62,230 bases of DNA from Chrysomallon squamiferum (lineage: Eukaryota > Mollusca > Gastropoda > Neomphalida > Peltospiridae): positions 1,513,695 through 1,575,924 of the forward strand of contig CM022675.1 in assembly GCA_012295275.1 (NCBI GenBank), written 5' to 3'. The notes below the pieces were generated by a model that ran no database searches, was not told where the DNA came from, and was given only the letters and a program-made list of their open reading frames with translations. Made by a program: the position numbers and the translations under genes. Positions 23,926-36,632 of the stretch are shown here, piece after piece (the stretch's first letter is position 1; the number at the start of each line of letters is the position of its first letter).

Positions 23926-24530
23926 TCTATTGCGTTATATTTTTATGTTATTTTATTTATTTCTTTATTCACTTGGCTTTCCAATTTAAAAAAATGAATA
24001 TATAAATAAATATTAATATTATTTTTAACTGCCCATGTAGACTGGTACTCTCACAACAGTTACCCTTTTTTACCACTGGTCATGCATCAACTAACATAAA
24101 AACACGTGTAACACATCACTGCTCATCTAGTCTGGTACTCCGCACTCACAACAACACTCGCTGATTTCTTTCACTTGTCATGAATCAACTAACAGACGTT
24201 TAGGTATTTCTGACTGATTTTAACCTCAAAGGTAGCCCACAAAATTGTCTATGAATTTACTGTCGCAGAAACAATATTTATTATGGTGTACTGATAATGA
24301 TTTGTGTAGTCATTTTTAACACAGAAACATACACATTCACACTCTTCTACGAGTTAACATACACACAAATATACTCACATAAACCACATACGTATGTATC
24401 AACAGTCAACTAAGCACGAGTACGCATATCTACATGCGTAAAGAAGCATCCATTATCGATCATACACGCATACACACACACACACACACAAACACACACA
24501 TCCATACACAGACAGACATATATATATATA
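23926..24530 (+). other. Non-coding block before the gap
   Basis: Contains copies of an ACATCACTGCTCATCTAG-type sequence seen many times in the upstream blocks (about 4080, 32880, 33060, 57370), then CA and TA repeats up to the Ns. No gene seen. Confidence 0.6.
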
Positions 24531-24730
24531 NNNNNNNNNNNNNNNNNNNNNNNNNNNNNNNNNNNNNNNNNNNNNNNNNNNNNNNNNNNNNNNNNNNNNN
24601 NNNNNNNNNNNNNNNNNNNNNNNNNNNNNNNNNNNNNNNNNNNNNNNNNNNNNNNNNNNNNNNNNNNNNNNNNNNNNNNNNNNNNNNNNNNNNNNNNNNN
24701 NNNNNNNNNNNNNNNNNNNNNNNNNNNNNN
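24531..24730. other. Assembly gap (200 N)
   Basis: A run of exactly 200 N, a round-number filler. It begins inside a TA array and separates duplicated DNA from the unique RhoGAP region, so the join on the far side should not be taken as proven. Confidence 0.97.
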
Positions 24731-24945
24731 CAGATGTGGATGAAAGAACTGACACACCTTTTCTAAACTTTTCTCTCCAAAGAAATCAAACAAATATGAC
24801 GAGTTGATAGATGTACTCAAGAATTAACTTATTACTCTGTGTAGTGCACACACCACTTATCTGAAAATACAACTTCACTTCATCATCCTAGCTCCTGCAG
24901 AGAAAGAATCCATATCAGACAGGGCTTTTTTTATTTATTTTTTTA

Positions 24946-24946
<1 letters not shown>

Positions 24947-24996
<50 letters not shown>
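24947..24996 (+). repeat. (TTA)n array
   Basis: About 16 units in the RhoGAP 3' region. Confidence 0.9.
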
Positions 24997-24997
<1 letters not shown>

Positions 24998-25319
24998 AAA
25001 AAAATTTCACGTTATAGTCAAATACGAAAATAGAGATGTCATTTAATTTAGCATTCTGAAACATGTTTAGAATCTATCAATCTTTTGCTTTGCTGTTTTT
25101 CAAAAGGACTGTATGTGTGATATTATACAGATATTTTTTTCTCTTATCTAACAAAAGTGCAACAAGAATAACAAAAACAGTCATAAGTACTTTTGTAAAT
25201 ATATTCATTTCAAAAAGTTATACAAAAGAATACTGAAAATATGAAACAGAGAATAAGTTACACTGCAGTGACACAAACAAGTTAAGTTACATTATTGTTT
25301 AACATAATATATCCAGAAC

Positions 25320-25565
25320 TGTCATATGTAGCAGTCCACTTGTTAATAAAGAATAAAACATGTTAATAGTAGTATGTATCAGTCTAGTTGTATACAAATA
25401 TTGTGAACAGTGTATATACCAGTCTAAGTGAAAATAAAAGCTTGTTAACATTGTTATGTACCAGTCTAGCAGTAAACAAATCATGTTAACAACGTTAAGT
25501 ACCAGTCTAGCTGTAAACAACTCTTCTTAACAGCATCATGTACCAGTCTAGTTTGAAACAAATCT
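25320..25565 (-). repeat. Minisatellite, about 41-bp unit, 5-6 copies
   Basis: Imperfect units each containing GTACCAGTCTAG followed by an AAACAAAT and TTAACA-type segment. Present once in the window, inside the presumed RhoGAP 3' UTR. Confidence 0.8.
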
Positions 25566-25799
25566 TGATATCAGATGAAACATCCATATTAACACCAATG
25601 TAAATACTTTTACTGATATTTTAAAAATAAAATGTTAATTCTATCAGGTTTCACAGTTTATTAGAAAAGAACATTGCTAATTTCAGAAATTATTAAAACT
25701 TCATTATAATACTGCTGTATTAAAGCCGCTGTTTTAATGGAGTTTTTTCCCGAATTGTAAAGTTCTGAAACAAAAAAAAAAAAAACAAAATTAAAATAA

Positions 25800-25818
25800 A
25801 CAAATAAATAAAAATAAA

Positions 25819-25849
<31 letters not shown>

Positions 25850-25985
25850 TAATAATAATAATCAAAATTAATAATAATAATAAAATAATAATAATTATAA
25901 TAATAATAATAAAAAATAATAATAATAATAAAATAATAATAATTATAATACTAATAATACTAATACTAATAATAATAATAATTTG
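25800..25985 (+). repeat. AAAT then imperfect AAT/AAC tract
   Basis: AATA tetranucleotides followed by interrupted AAT units. Low complexity. Confidence 0.85.
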
Positions 25986-28116
25986 TTGTTTTCATATGTG
26001 CTACCTATAAAATATAAAAGTGCAGGCTGGCATAAAAATATCTTATTATGATGTATATATTTGATGCACTGTATATCTAAGAAAATACTAATAAGAACAA
26101 AACAAATTTTTTTAAAACATTTCTAAAAATTCTAAAATACATTGTTAATTAATACTACACAGTAAAAAAAAAAAAAAAAAAAAAAAATTATAATACAAAA
26201 ATAAATCTACTAGACAATTGTGTTGTAATTGCTATATTTCTTACTTCTCATCAGTTTCATATTCAAATACTGTGAAGAAAACTGGTATGTAATATCTTGT
26301 TCATGTAAAAATGTGATGCAGGCTACATTTAAATATAAAAGTTATATCTAGTTTAAGTAGACAGGTGACAAGCAGGATGTGATAGTTGACTTAGCAGAAC
26401 TTGGATGACAAATGTTGAGAATTTCCTGATATGAAAACTAATAATACTTCAACCAAAAAAGTATAGTTATTTTATTTTTGTTATTAAATAACTAAACTGG
26501 ATATTTTTCCTCTGATTTATTCATTTATTTAATTTCATTATTTAGCATTATAATAAATATACATTTTAATTTATTTTCTTATTATAATTTTATTTTTTGT
26601 TTTTCTTAGCAATTACTGGCTTATATTTTGATTTTTCTCAACATCACAGAAGGAAATATGTATTTATTCTTTGTATGTTTGTTTTATATTTTATTTATTT
26701 TAAATCTATTTTATCTATAACAATCATATAAAATAATGGACATACACACAGATATACATATCAACATACAACATACTGATCGTCATGCATAACTTGATAT
26801 ATTATCATGCTGATGATAATAATAAACCATACATACATTATGCATGCAAATCATAATTAAAAGAAATATACATTTAAAGAATGGACATGCAGCATTTTAC
26901 AAATATTCAAATTTGCATTTAACATTTTATATCATACAGTTCAATGAAAAATATGCAGTTTCTGAAAACCCTGCCTATAATTATAATTGAGAGTAAATTT
27001 AAAAGAAATTGTAAAAGAAAACATTTAAAATAATAAATATAAATGAATGATATAGTTTTATTGCATGCCTGCATATTGGTATAATTTGTAGAGTTTGTAA
27101 AATTGGCTATTTTATGATTGTAGTCACATCATATCCTGACACCAAATACAAAAAAAAAATAATCTGCATCATCGTTATCTCACAAAATGAAAAAAAAAAA
27201 AAAAAAAAAACCCCCATATATTTATAGTTTTTCAAAGTTTTTTATTGTTAATATATCAAAAATGAAATTCTAAAATGTATGACAAAACTTATAGATCAAC
27301 GATACTTGGTTTATGTTATCTATACAGATAAAAATTAAAAAAATCTATTTGACTGCATAGAGAACTATTCTGAAGACAGCAAGTGAGTATTTCAAAACTG
27401 TAATAATTAGAAAGAAAAGGTAATAAAAATCTCTGAAGTGACTAACATGAATTAGAACTGAGTATGAGTCACAGAGTTTGTTAAGTTTCTCTGACTATTA
27501 CAATTAACCTCAACATTCAATCTGGACAAAGCCAGTTAGTATTTATTAATCTAAAAGAAAAAAGAATATATATATATCTGTATATATAAAATCATTAAAT
27601 GAATAAAAGGCCTATGACGGCTGAGACTATTCCTGGTTTCAGTGAGTTTCCAGTTTTATTATTCAGTTTGAAAATTGATGTCACCACAAAAGAGAATATG
27701 TCAGCCGCCACTGATTGTTTTCAAGTTTGTTATTTTATAATTATATTTTGTTATTAGCAAAGCTAAGTAAAAAACAATCTGAAATCATAGAAAATATACT
27801 GAGATAATTTAATTGTACAGATATATACTGGAATCAGCTTCTTCAGTTTGTGTACACTTGGTAACTTGCTGAAATAATCTGAACAAATTATATAAGTTTT
27901 ATTATTGTAAGCTTCCAAGCTGACACTGTGTACTGTTACAACAGTTATATCAAAGATTTAAAAGAGAAACAGTTTCTTGATACAACAGAGTTACAACAAT
28001 CAGTGATAAACAAATGTGGAATGCTCTTCATCTTTGGCTTATGTTATCTGCATGAAAAAAACTGCTGTGTTTGAAACTGTCTAACACTCCAGACTCTAAA
28101 ATCCATCATTCACCCA

Positions 28117-28405
28117 GTTTGTTAAAATGTTGTAAAATTACATTAGTTTCATAAGTTCTACAGTTTGTTAAAATGTTGTAAAATTACATTAGTTTCATCA
28201 GTTCTACAGGTTGTTAAAATGTTGTAAATAACATTAGCTTTATCAGTTCTACAGGTTGTTAAAATGTTGTAAAATTACATTAGCTTCATCAGTTCTACAG
28301 TTTGTTAAAATGTAAAATTACATTAGCTTTATCAGTTCTACAGTTTGTTAAAATGTTGTAAAATTACATTAGCTTCATCAGTTCTAAAGTTTGTTAAAAT
28401 ATTCT
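28117..28405 (-). repeat. Minisatellite, about 46-bp unit, 6 copies
   Basis: Each unit has TTGTTAAAATGTTGTAAA, then TTACATTAG, then TCATCAGTTCTACAG. The third and fifth units carry small deletions. Found only here. Confidence 0.9.
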
Positions 28406-28912
28406 GATGTTACATTATAAGAAAAAAAACATACTGTTTCTGTTATCTGCTGAAAAATATTATTAAATAAAATTCCTTATTAGTATCCAAGTATTATACC
28501 AATTAATAATAATGCTTTTTAGTTGAAATGCTCTACTATGACATTCCATTAACTAGATGTAACAATTTTTGTTAAAAACATAATGTAACCATAAGATTTG
28601 AAACATAATATAAATGTCCTCATATCTGAAACATTGCATTAATTAATATCAAAATTGCAAATGCCACAATTTTTTTTATCAATAGTCTACACATAAAATT
28701 ATCATTTTGTGTTGAAACATTAGAAATAGTAATCATTTCTGTTTTGACATTACAGAAAACTTGTTTTTCAAAGTGTTACTTTAAGTGAGTTCAGTTGAAA
28801 GATCAAACAAAGTAAGATCTTCTGATCTAGACACATCTTTTTAATTTAATGCTGTTCTGAGTAGAACTGACCTGAAATGAAACTGAAGCAAAACTGACCA
28901 ATGGTCAGTCAG

Positions 28913-29090
28913 TCATTTAGAAAATATATCTTTGTAGTTGAGAAGCATCAGTTCTATGACTTTCTGTTCAAACTTGGCAGCCATCAGACTGATCATGGGG
29001 TCTGTTTCAAGCGGCCTCATCAACGTCGGCGCAAAGACGATAGCCAGGTTCTCAGCACTCATCATCGTCTTCTCCTTCATCTCCGCAACT
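28913..29090 (-). CDS. RhoGAP domain C-terminal exon (partial gene)
   Basis: On the minus strand a TGTGTTTCAG acceptor opens an exon that ends in TGA at 28913. It encodes VAEMKEKTMMSAENLAIVF, APTLMRPLETDPM and a helix ending VIELMLLNYKDIFSK. This is the last part of a RhoGAP domain: the ENLAIVFAPTLMR motif carries the conserved catalytic-region Asn. RhoGAPs speed GTP hydrolysis by Rho/Rac/Cdc42 in the cytoplasm. The subfamily is uncertain, nearest in style to chimaerins. The other exons should lie at higher coordinates but none is seen up to 62230, so either the intron is over 33 kb or this is an isolated copied exon. The exon itself looks intact. Confidence 0.75.
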
Positions 29091-29400
29091 CTGAAACACA
29101 ACATTTCAACATTCTAACTCTGAAACACAACATTTCGACATTCTAACTCTGAAACACAACATTTCAACATTTTGTTTTTAACTCTGAAACAACATTTCAA
29201 CATTTTGTTTTTAACTCTGAAACATTTCAACATTTTGATTTTAACTCTTAAATGCACAACATTTCATTTTTAACTCTGAAACACACAGCATTTAAACATT
29301 TCATTTTTTACTCTGAAACACAACATTCCAACATTCAATTGTTAACTCTGAAACAGTACAGTTCAACATTTCTGTTTTAACTATCAAACAAAATAATTCA
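29086..29400 (-). repeat. Minisatellite containing repeated splice-acceptor-like sequence
   Basis: Units of about 30-47 bp. On the minus strand each reads roughly TGTTGTGTTTCAGAGTT, so the real acceptor of the RhoGAP exon is the last unit of the array. Later units are degenerate. Confidence 0.8.
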
Positions 29401-29845
29401 TCTTCAATTATGTGTTACATTAACACTAGTAATATCAAAAATAGTGGGTTTCGTATATACATTTTCAAAAACTGTATCTTAATATTACAACAATAAAGAA
29501 TCTTGTAATCAGTAAATAAAAAATAGCTGCCAGCGAATACTACAAGTACGTATAAACTAAATTGCGATCCGTAGCTTAGTAAATAAGTTACGACCAACTT
29601 CCTAAGTTAAAGAAACACCTATCTCTGAGAACATTTTCCACCTCTTGAACGAGGACGTATTAGGGTTTAGCTAAGGGCCCTACTACGTAAGATAGAAAAA
29701 CAACAACATGGTTTACCGTCAATATATATATATATATATATAGATATTGTGTTATTATTAGAAGTAGAACTAGTATTAATATTACCATTAGTTTTTTGTT
29801 TCTTCGTTTCAATTTATTTTATTTTATTTATACATGTTTTGTGTT
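29401..29845 (+). other. Intron or intergenic DNA with no gene seen
   Basis: Mostly unique sequence with a short TA array at 29723-29742. It ends where the duplicated block resumes. Confidence 0.5.
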
Positions 29846-29886
29846 TTAAGACAGAAGCAGAAGATACTATACAGTTATACTTTTAA

Positions 29887-30207
29887 CTGTGTTTAAGAAA
29901 ATATTAACACAGGAGACTAAAACATCCTGCTAAGATTGCCTAAACTCATCCAGGTGTTACGAGAGTTAGTCTCCTATTTGTGCTTAGATAATAAATAATA
30001 CATCGATTCTTGTAGCTTTTGTTAGACTCACACAAACAGTTTTACCTCGAGACATCTCACATCTACTGCTCTACGGACAGGGTTCAGTGGTTGTGTATGC
30101 GTTGCTATTTGTTCGTTATTTTTACTGCAACAATTATTTCGAATACTACAGCTACCACTAATCCTACTCCTACCATTTGTCATTCTGCCAGTACTATGAC
30201 TACCTAA
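29887..30207 (+). other. Repeated element with a signal-peptide-like short ORF (copy B2)
   Basis: Copy of the element at 20500, with ATG at 30097 giving the same 36-residue peptide. See copy B1 for the doubts. Confidence 0.3.
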
Positions 30208-30451
30208 TAATTCTAATACTAAAATGACGATTTCAACTCCTAATACTTTTACCAGCAGTACTAAAATAACCAGCATGCTACAATTATAACTGATACTAAT
30301 ACTGTTGTGACTAATATGCCTATTGCTACCAGAACAGCAACTACTATTACTATTACCACTAATAACTCTACTACTACTGCCTCTAATAGTACTAATATTG
30401 CTACTGTATATTTGATGTTATTTACCACAAATGTTAATTTTAAAGTTAAAA

Positions 30452-30500
<49 letters not shown>

Positions 30501-30535
30501 GTAATAATAATAATAATGATAATGATAATGAAGAA

Positions 30536-30572
<37 letters not shown>

Positions 30573-30575
30573 TTG
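30208..30575 (+). repeat. Degenerate ACT/AAT tract and AAT array
   Basis: The same degenerate trinucleotide stretch as behind gene 1, ending in AAT units with AGT and GAT interruptions at 30454-30570. Confidence 0.85.
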
Positions 30576-31087
30576 TTATCACATAATATACGTTCTACAC
30601 AGATTGTGAGAGCTTTCAGACACTGCACTGAATAACTTTCAAAATAAATTACGACTTTGAATTAAGCTTCATATTGCATGCCTCTGATTTCTATAGAGTA
30701 AAAAAGAAATGCTTTGAGATAGATATTATCTCTGCGGGTGTTAGGATGGTACACGGAGTTGAATCTGCAGGTCAATTAAGAATATACCAATCAATCAAAA
30801 GTTAGTTATTATATATATCTCTCAGCCAGTGATCTCTATTACTATTTGATTTATCTAACGAAAGCATCTTAAATAGGTATAAAATATGTATTCGTCCTCG
30901 TAGCTGCATTATCCAAATATTTACTTATAGTTTTTGTTTTGTTTATTCCTAACATATATATATATACAATGTGCAGAGTGTCGTCTTAAAATGCAGCTTA
31001 GGGTTTTATTTTTAAAGTTCGCAGTGACATTCTATACTTGACTATTTTACTACTGAATTAGTCACACCTCACAAACCTCATACGATG
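30576..31087 (+). other. Duplicated non-coding block
   Basis: Shortened copy of 21160-22088. No gene seen. Confidence 0.6.
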
Positions 31088-31167
31088 TCGCTGACGAGAC
31101 ACGAACGTATGGCGCCCATTCTCCCGCACTCCGAAGGCGGACGACATTACCGTTCCGCCATCAAGAC
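31088..31167 (-). mobile_element. tRNA-like (Arg-type) SINE-like sequence, copy 2
   Basis: Almost the same as copy 1, with GAAGGC instead of GAAAGC on the plus strand, which restores a cleaner TTCGG loop on the minus strand. Confidence 0.42.
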
Positions 31168-32500
31168 AAACTTAAAAGGAGTAACCTGAGTGACTATATT
31201 AATAAGCAAAAACAAAAAGAAAAGAAGGGAAAAAAAGACGTCTGTTTTCACGCCTGTCTGATCATCTTGACATTGTATCAAAATTCCGACCTCTTTCTGC
31301 ACAGATTGTGAGAGCTTTCAGAGATTGCACTGAGAGACTTTCAAAATAAATTACGATGTTAACTTAGGCTTGATATTACAAAAAACAACTAAGATAGATA
31401 TAATATCTGCAGGTGTTAGCGTGTGACACGAAATTGTATTTTCAGATGAATGTGTCTACACTATTCAAAATAAAAATGTGTTTGTTTTTAGAAATATCTA
31501 TCAGCCATTAGTATTTGCTATATTTTTATTACTGTGACGAGGGTAGCTCAATATAGTATAAAATATACATATACGTTTCTGCAGCTGCATCATTCAATAT
31601 ATTTTTTTTAAATTCTTTTTTTAACATGTGTATACTCATGTCTAACAAATGAGAATTATTATTGTAAACAATTTTAACACACAGACTACGTAAATCATAT
31701 TTTTACTTTTATTAATGTTTTTACTTATTTATCTCATTTTATTATTATTTGAATTATTATTCTGTGTATGCATACATATGCGCAAACACACATACACACG
31801 GACGCACACACAAAAATATATAAACTACATCCATGTATGTCAGAATCTTGTTGTACAAACTAATTTCTCCATATTGTTCATACCATTTCTGAGAAATATC
31901 TATTTGTCGATTTTGTTATTTATCTATCCCTTTGTCTATCTATCTCTATGTATCTATGTATCTATATATCTGTGTACTTATCTATATATGTATCTATCTG
32001 TCTCCTATTTGTCTATCTGTCTCTATGTATCTATGTATCTATATATCTGTGTACTTATCTATATATGTATCTATCTGTCTCCTATTTGTCTATCTGTCTA
32101 TTTACCTATCTATCCCTGTAATTCACTTATTCCTCTATTTAGTTTTGCATTTGTCCACTGATCTAAAATCAAGTTTTGTGTCCATATTAATAATTGAATA
32201 TAGGGGAAAAAGCCAAAGGAATGAAAATCAGAATTTTTAATTAAGAAATACATTAGCAAGATACAAGCTTTACGCTAGTCATTGTTTTAAAACTTTAAAA
32301 GAAATTCTGTCACAGTCTTGTGGTCCTCAAAGAGATCGACATATAATAATGCAGATTATTTATAATTCTACTGAAGCTGTCTATGATTTACCAATGTATC
32401 CACTGTCTTGTTTATCATGTTTATATAAGAAAAACATAGAGTGAACCAGAATTGATTGGAAATCAGTCGTTTATCAATATATCTCCAACTTTTCTGTTAT
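31168..32500 (+). other. Duplicated non-coding block
   Basis: Diverged copy of 22195-23820. Contains two tandem copies of an about 77-bp ATCT-rich unit at about 31945-32100, which create false Tyr/Ile/Ser ORFs. Confidence 0.6.
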
Positions 32501-32509
32501 GAAATTATT

Positions 32510-32545
32510 CATTTATTTATTTATTTATTTATTTATTTACTTATT
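32510..32545 (+). repeat. (TTTA)n array
   Basis: About 8 tetranucleotide units. Confidence 0.85.
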
Positions 32546-32634
32546 TGTTCATCCTACTGTGTGGTATTTTCATCGTTTTTTTTTTTTTTTAACTTTTATT
32601 TAATCACATTGTTTTCCTATATTAAGAAAAAAAA

Positions 32635-32636
<2 letters not shown>

Positions 32637-32706
<70 letters not shown>

Positions 32707-32711
32707 CATCA

Positions 32712-32742
<31 letters not shown>
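32637..32742 (+). repeat. (TTA)n array
   Basis: About 35 TTA units with a short CAT interruption. Gives poly-Ile or poly-Asn false ORFs. Confidence 0.95.
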
Positions 32743-33540
32743 AATTTTCGGGATAACTGGGCTGAAACCTTTCAAGTGAAAATTTAATGGATTTAAAAAA
32801 AAAATAATAATTAAGAAATGAGAAAATTGATTTGGCATTTCTGTGACTAAGATAACAAACCTCTACAAATACATGTAATACATCACTGCACATCTAGACT
32901 GGTACTCTGACAAAAGTTACTCTATTCCTTCATTTCTCAAACACTTGTCACGCATCAACAAACACTAAAACACGTGTAATACGTCACTACACATCTAGAC
33001 TGGTACTCTCACAAAAGTTACTCTATTCCTTCACTTGTCACGCATGAACACACACTAAAACACGTGTAATACATCACTGCTCATTTAGACTGGTACTCTC
33101 ACAACAGTTACTCTATGCCTTCACTTGTCATGCATGAACACACAGACGTTTAAGTGTTTCTGAGTCAATCTACTGTCGCCGAAACAGTATTTATCATGGT
33201 GCACTGATACTCATTTGTGTTGTCATTTAAACACACAGAAACATACACATTCACACTCTTAATCGATCTAACATAAACACAAATATACTCACATAAACCA
33301 CACACGTATGTATCAACAGACAACTAACCACTCGTACGCATAGCTGCATGCGTAAAGAAGCAACCATTATCGAAAAAACGCACACAGACACATGCATACA
33401 CACAAATACACAAACACACACACACATATATATATATAATGCACACCCCCATTTATATTCAAACGCAGATTCGTACATACAAACATACATAAATACAAAC
33501 ACACATACATACACACATACATACATATACCTCTAATGCT
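32743..33540 (+). other. Duplicated non-coding block with a repeated ACTGGTACTC segment
   Basis: Three tandem imperfect copies (about 32880-33120) of a roughly 90-base unit containing CTAGACTGGTACTCTCACA and CACTTGTCACGCAT. Then CA-rich sequence as at 4300-4480. Confidence 0.65.
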
Positions 33541-33544
33541 TATT

Positions 33545-34013
33545 TAATTTTACTTTTATTATAAGTGTAACAGTATGTCAGCACCAGTATTGTTTATGTA
33601 ATCTTTAGTTTTATTATAGTGTATTAAAAGTATGTGAGTACCTATAATGTTTATCTAAGATTTAGTTTTATTATAAGTATAAACGTGTAATCAGTTTTAT
33701 TTTTATTTTAAGTGTAAAACTATGTCAATATTTCTAATGTTTATGAAATATTTAGTTTTAAGTGTAAAATAATGTCAGTACTTCTAACTTCTAATGTTTA
33801 TGTAATATTTAGTTTTATTTTAAGTGTAAAAGTATGTCAGTACTTCTAATGTTTATGTAATATTTAGTTTTATTTTAAGTGTAAAACTATGTCAATATTT
33901 CTAATGTTTATGTAATATTTAGTTTTATTTTAAGTGTAAAACTATGTCAATGTTTCTAATATTTATGTAATATTTAGTTTTATTTTAAGTGTAAAACTAT
34001 GTCAGTACTATGT
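33545..34013 (+). repeat. Minisatellite, about 55-bp unit (block 2)
   Basis: Eight or so imperfect units built on TATGTCAATATTTCTAATG, then TTTATGTAATATTTAG, then TTTTATTTTAAGTGTAAAAC. Also at 4516 and 57780. Confidence 0.9.
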
Positions 34014-34294
34014 CAGGAGTTATATATAATACGACTTCGCTTTTTAAGCCATTCACATCGAAATGTATACACGAAAAAAAGAAAAATGTTAATGGAAAAT
34101 CAATGCACTGTATATTACACAGTAACTGTCAGTTTTGGTTGATGTTAATACCCTGTAGAAAATAAATATTGTGTGTATGTTTTTTTCTTCTTTCTAAGTT
34201 CTTCGTTTTCTTTCTTTTTTTTTTTTTACTTTGTGTGGACATTAGTAGCATGTCGAAATCAAATTCGAGGAATTACATATGCAAATTTATGATT

Positions 34295-34413
<119 letters not shown>

Positions 34414-34520
34414 GTATTTCGTATTAAAACGAAACATTAATAGTTATCATGAAAACAAAATGAACACAAACAAGTTACACGGACAGATATATTGACTGGA
34501 AGCTAAAAGCAGAGAAAAAA

Positions 34521-34795
34521 GTGCGTTAACACTAACAAAATATCATACAAGTAAATACATAGCAAATAGAAAAATAACTAATTAAAATATCAAATTATAC
34601 GAAACGACAATAAGGTAGAGAAAAACACATTTGAAGGGAGAAACAGAATGAGAAAAAGTGCGTTAACACTAACAAAATATCATACAAGTAAATACATAGC
34701 AAATACAAAAATAACTAATTAAAATATCAAATTATGCGAAACGACAATGAGGTAGAAAAACAAACACATGTAGGGAGAAACAGAACGAGAACTGT
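34521..34795 (+). repeat. Tandem unit of about 137 bp, two copies
   Basis: Starts at GTGCGTTAACACTAACAAAA. The second copy begins near 34659. Single copies at 1, 5275 and 58632, three copies at 56617. Confidence 0.85.
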
Positions 34796-34892
34796 GTAAG
34801 TGAGGACAAAGCTTCTTTTCTGAGTGTCACAAGAAACAAGGTAGGTTCACGTAAACATTTCAATGAATATGTTTGTACGCATTTCAATGCAT

Positions 34893-35010
34893 TACTACTA
34901 CTACTACTACTACTACTAATAATAATAATAATATTATTATTATTATTTCTATACATTCTGTTAATACTTCTACTACTACTACTACTACTACTACTACTAA
35001 TACTAACACT
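34893..35010 (+). repeat. ACT/AAT trinucleotide arm (extra copy)
   Basis: A shortened ACT arm directly before the fuller copy at 35069. Confidence 0.85.
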
Positions 35011-35068
35011 CAAGGTCCGTCAATATACAAGGTAGGCTCACGTAAACATTTCAGTGAATATTTAATAC

Positions 35069-35752
35069 TACTACTACTACTACTACAACAACATAACTAC
35101 TACTAATAATAATAATATTATTATTATTATTTCTATGCCTTCTGTTACTACTTCTACTACAACTACTACTATTACTAGTACTACTTCTACTACTACTAAT
35201 ACTACTATTACGATTGATTCTAACACTAACGTTAATACTAATACTCATTTAGGTCCGTCAATATATGATAACAAATGTTTGTTTAAAAGGCATTTTCTGT
35301 TTGTTTTGTTTCTTAAAGTAGAGAATAATTTATCATAAATCAAACTGAAATACATTGAAATCTGCATCCGCGGACATATCTGTAATACTTTATCTTGAGA
35401 TTGTCTTTCATTACACGTGTAAAGTCTGTGTCACAGTCTTTGTTTCTAACTCGTCTCCTAAGTCGTTGTTTAATCATGTATAACTATATCCAGTAGTGGT
35501 AGCTCTAGTAGTTGTAGTAGGAGTAGAAGTAATGACAGCAGCATTCATAGATTTAGTTGGTATAACAGTAAAAATAGTACTTGTAATAGATGTATTAATA
35601 ACAGAAGTAATAGAAGATAAAGTGTTATCATTATTATTAGTAGTAGCAGCAGCAGTAGTAAGAGTAGTAGCAGCAATAGTAGTAGTGGTAGTGGTAGCAG
35701 TAGTAACAGTAGTAGTAATAGTAGTAGTAGTAGTAGTAGTAGTAGTAGCATT
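35069..35752 (+). repeat. Inverted trinucleotide arms (ACT then GTA), block 2
   Basis: An ACT-rich arm at about 35069-35240 and a GTA-rich arm at about 35495-35752 on the same strand. The arms are reverse complements in unit, separated by about 250 bases that are conserved between blocks. Confidence 0.8.
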
Positions 35753-36561
35753 TTCTTTCTTTCTTTATTTATTTATTTATTTATTTATTTATTTGCTTAG
35801 AGACACGCCCCATGTGATGGGCATTATATAAATGTGATCTTGGAGTTTTATTGAAATCACTTAGCTTGTATGAGGTCTGTCGCCCATGTACATTATACAT
35901 GCAATTTTGTGTAAGATTTCCGTATATTATACGTAAAATTGTGCGTAATACCTCGGTTCTTGTACTTTTTATTCTACGAACACAAACCGGTTATCCTCGA
36001 CACGTCGCCAGTCGTTATCTCTATCATTAAGATTTTATTACTATACATACATGCATACATATATCTATAAATATCAGCTCTGTGTGCGTGTCTGTGTGTA
36101 TGTTTGTTTAGGTGCATTTCTGTTTTAGTGCTGTGAATAAACATCGTTCTGACTTATTCAAAATTAAAACATGAGATAAATATATGATTTCCACTCGGTC
36201 AGAAATAAATTAGCAATTAAATAAAACTTTTTAAAATTTATCTTTAAGAACAAATGAGTTAAACTTAGAATTCTCACTGACTCAACACTAAACACATAAT
36301 TTACCAAATTAAATAACACAAAGATTATAAGATTTAGATATGACTGTTACAAATTTAAAACATATCTATTTTTAAAAGGGAATACAGGTAGAAAACACTA
36401 AATGATTGACGTACGTGCATTTAATCGTGTTTAATACTATCAGACAAGTTTGTGTTCTCTTTTAGCTCGCTAACCTCTTTTATCATACAGATAATTCATC
36501 CTCGTGGTTTTCTTAGTCACAAATTTGACCAAGAAATCAACCAAACAAAAAATAAAAAACT

Positions 36562-36632
<71 letters not shown>

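Larger units (their letters stand above)
24731..28912 (-). other. Presumed 3' UTR and flank of the RhoGAP exon
   Basis: The least repetitive 4 kb of the window, directly downstream (minus strand) of the RhoGAP stop codon. It holds three simple or tandem repeats listed separately, poly-A and AAT tracts, and no ORF with domain character. Several possible minus-strand AATAAA signals exist and I cannot choose one. Confidence 0.4.

Noticed and set aside
24410-24820. ORFs crossing the assembly gap
   Set aside because: They are open only because Ns translate as X; the flanks are CA/TA repeats.
28117-28405. CRISPR-like regular repeats
   Set aside because: Units are directly adjacent with no spacers, imperfect, and in an animal genome; an ordinary minisatellite.
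31932-32240. Tyr/Ile/Ser-rich membrane-like ORF
   Set aside because: Imperfect ATCT repeats; the counterparts at 23100 and 54640 do not keep the frame.
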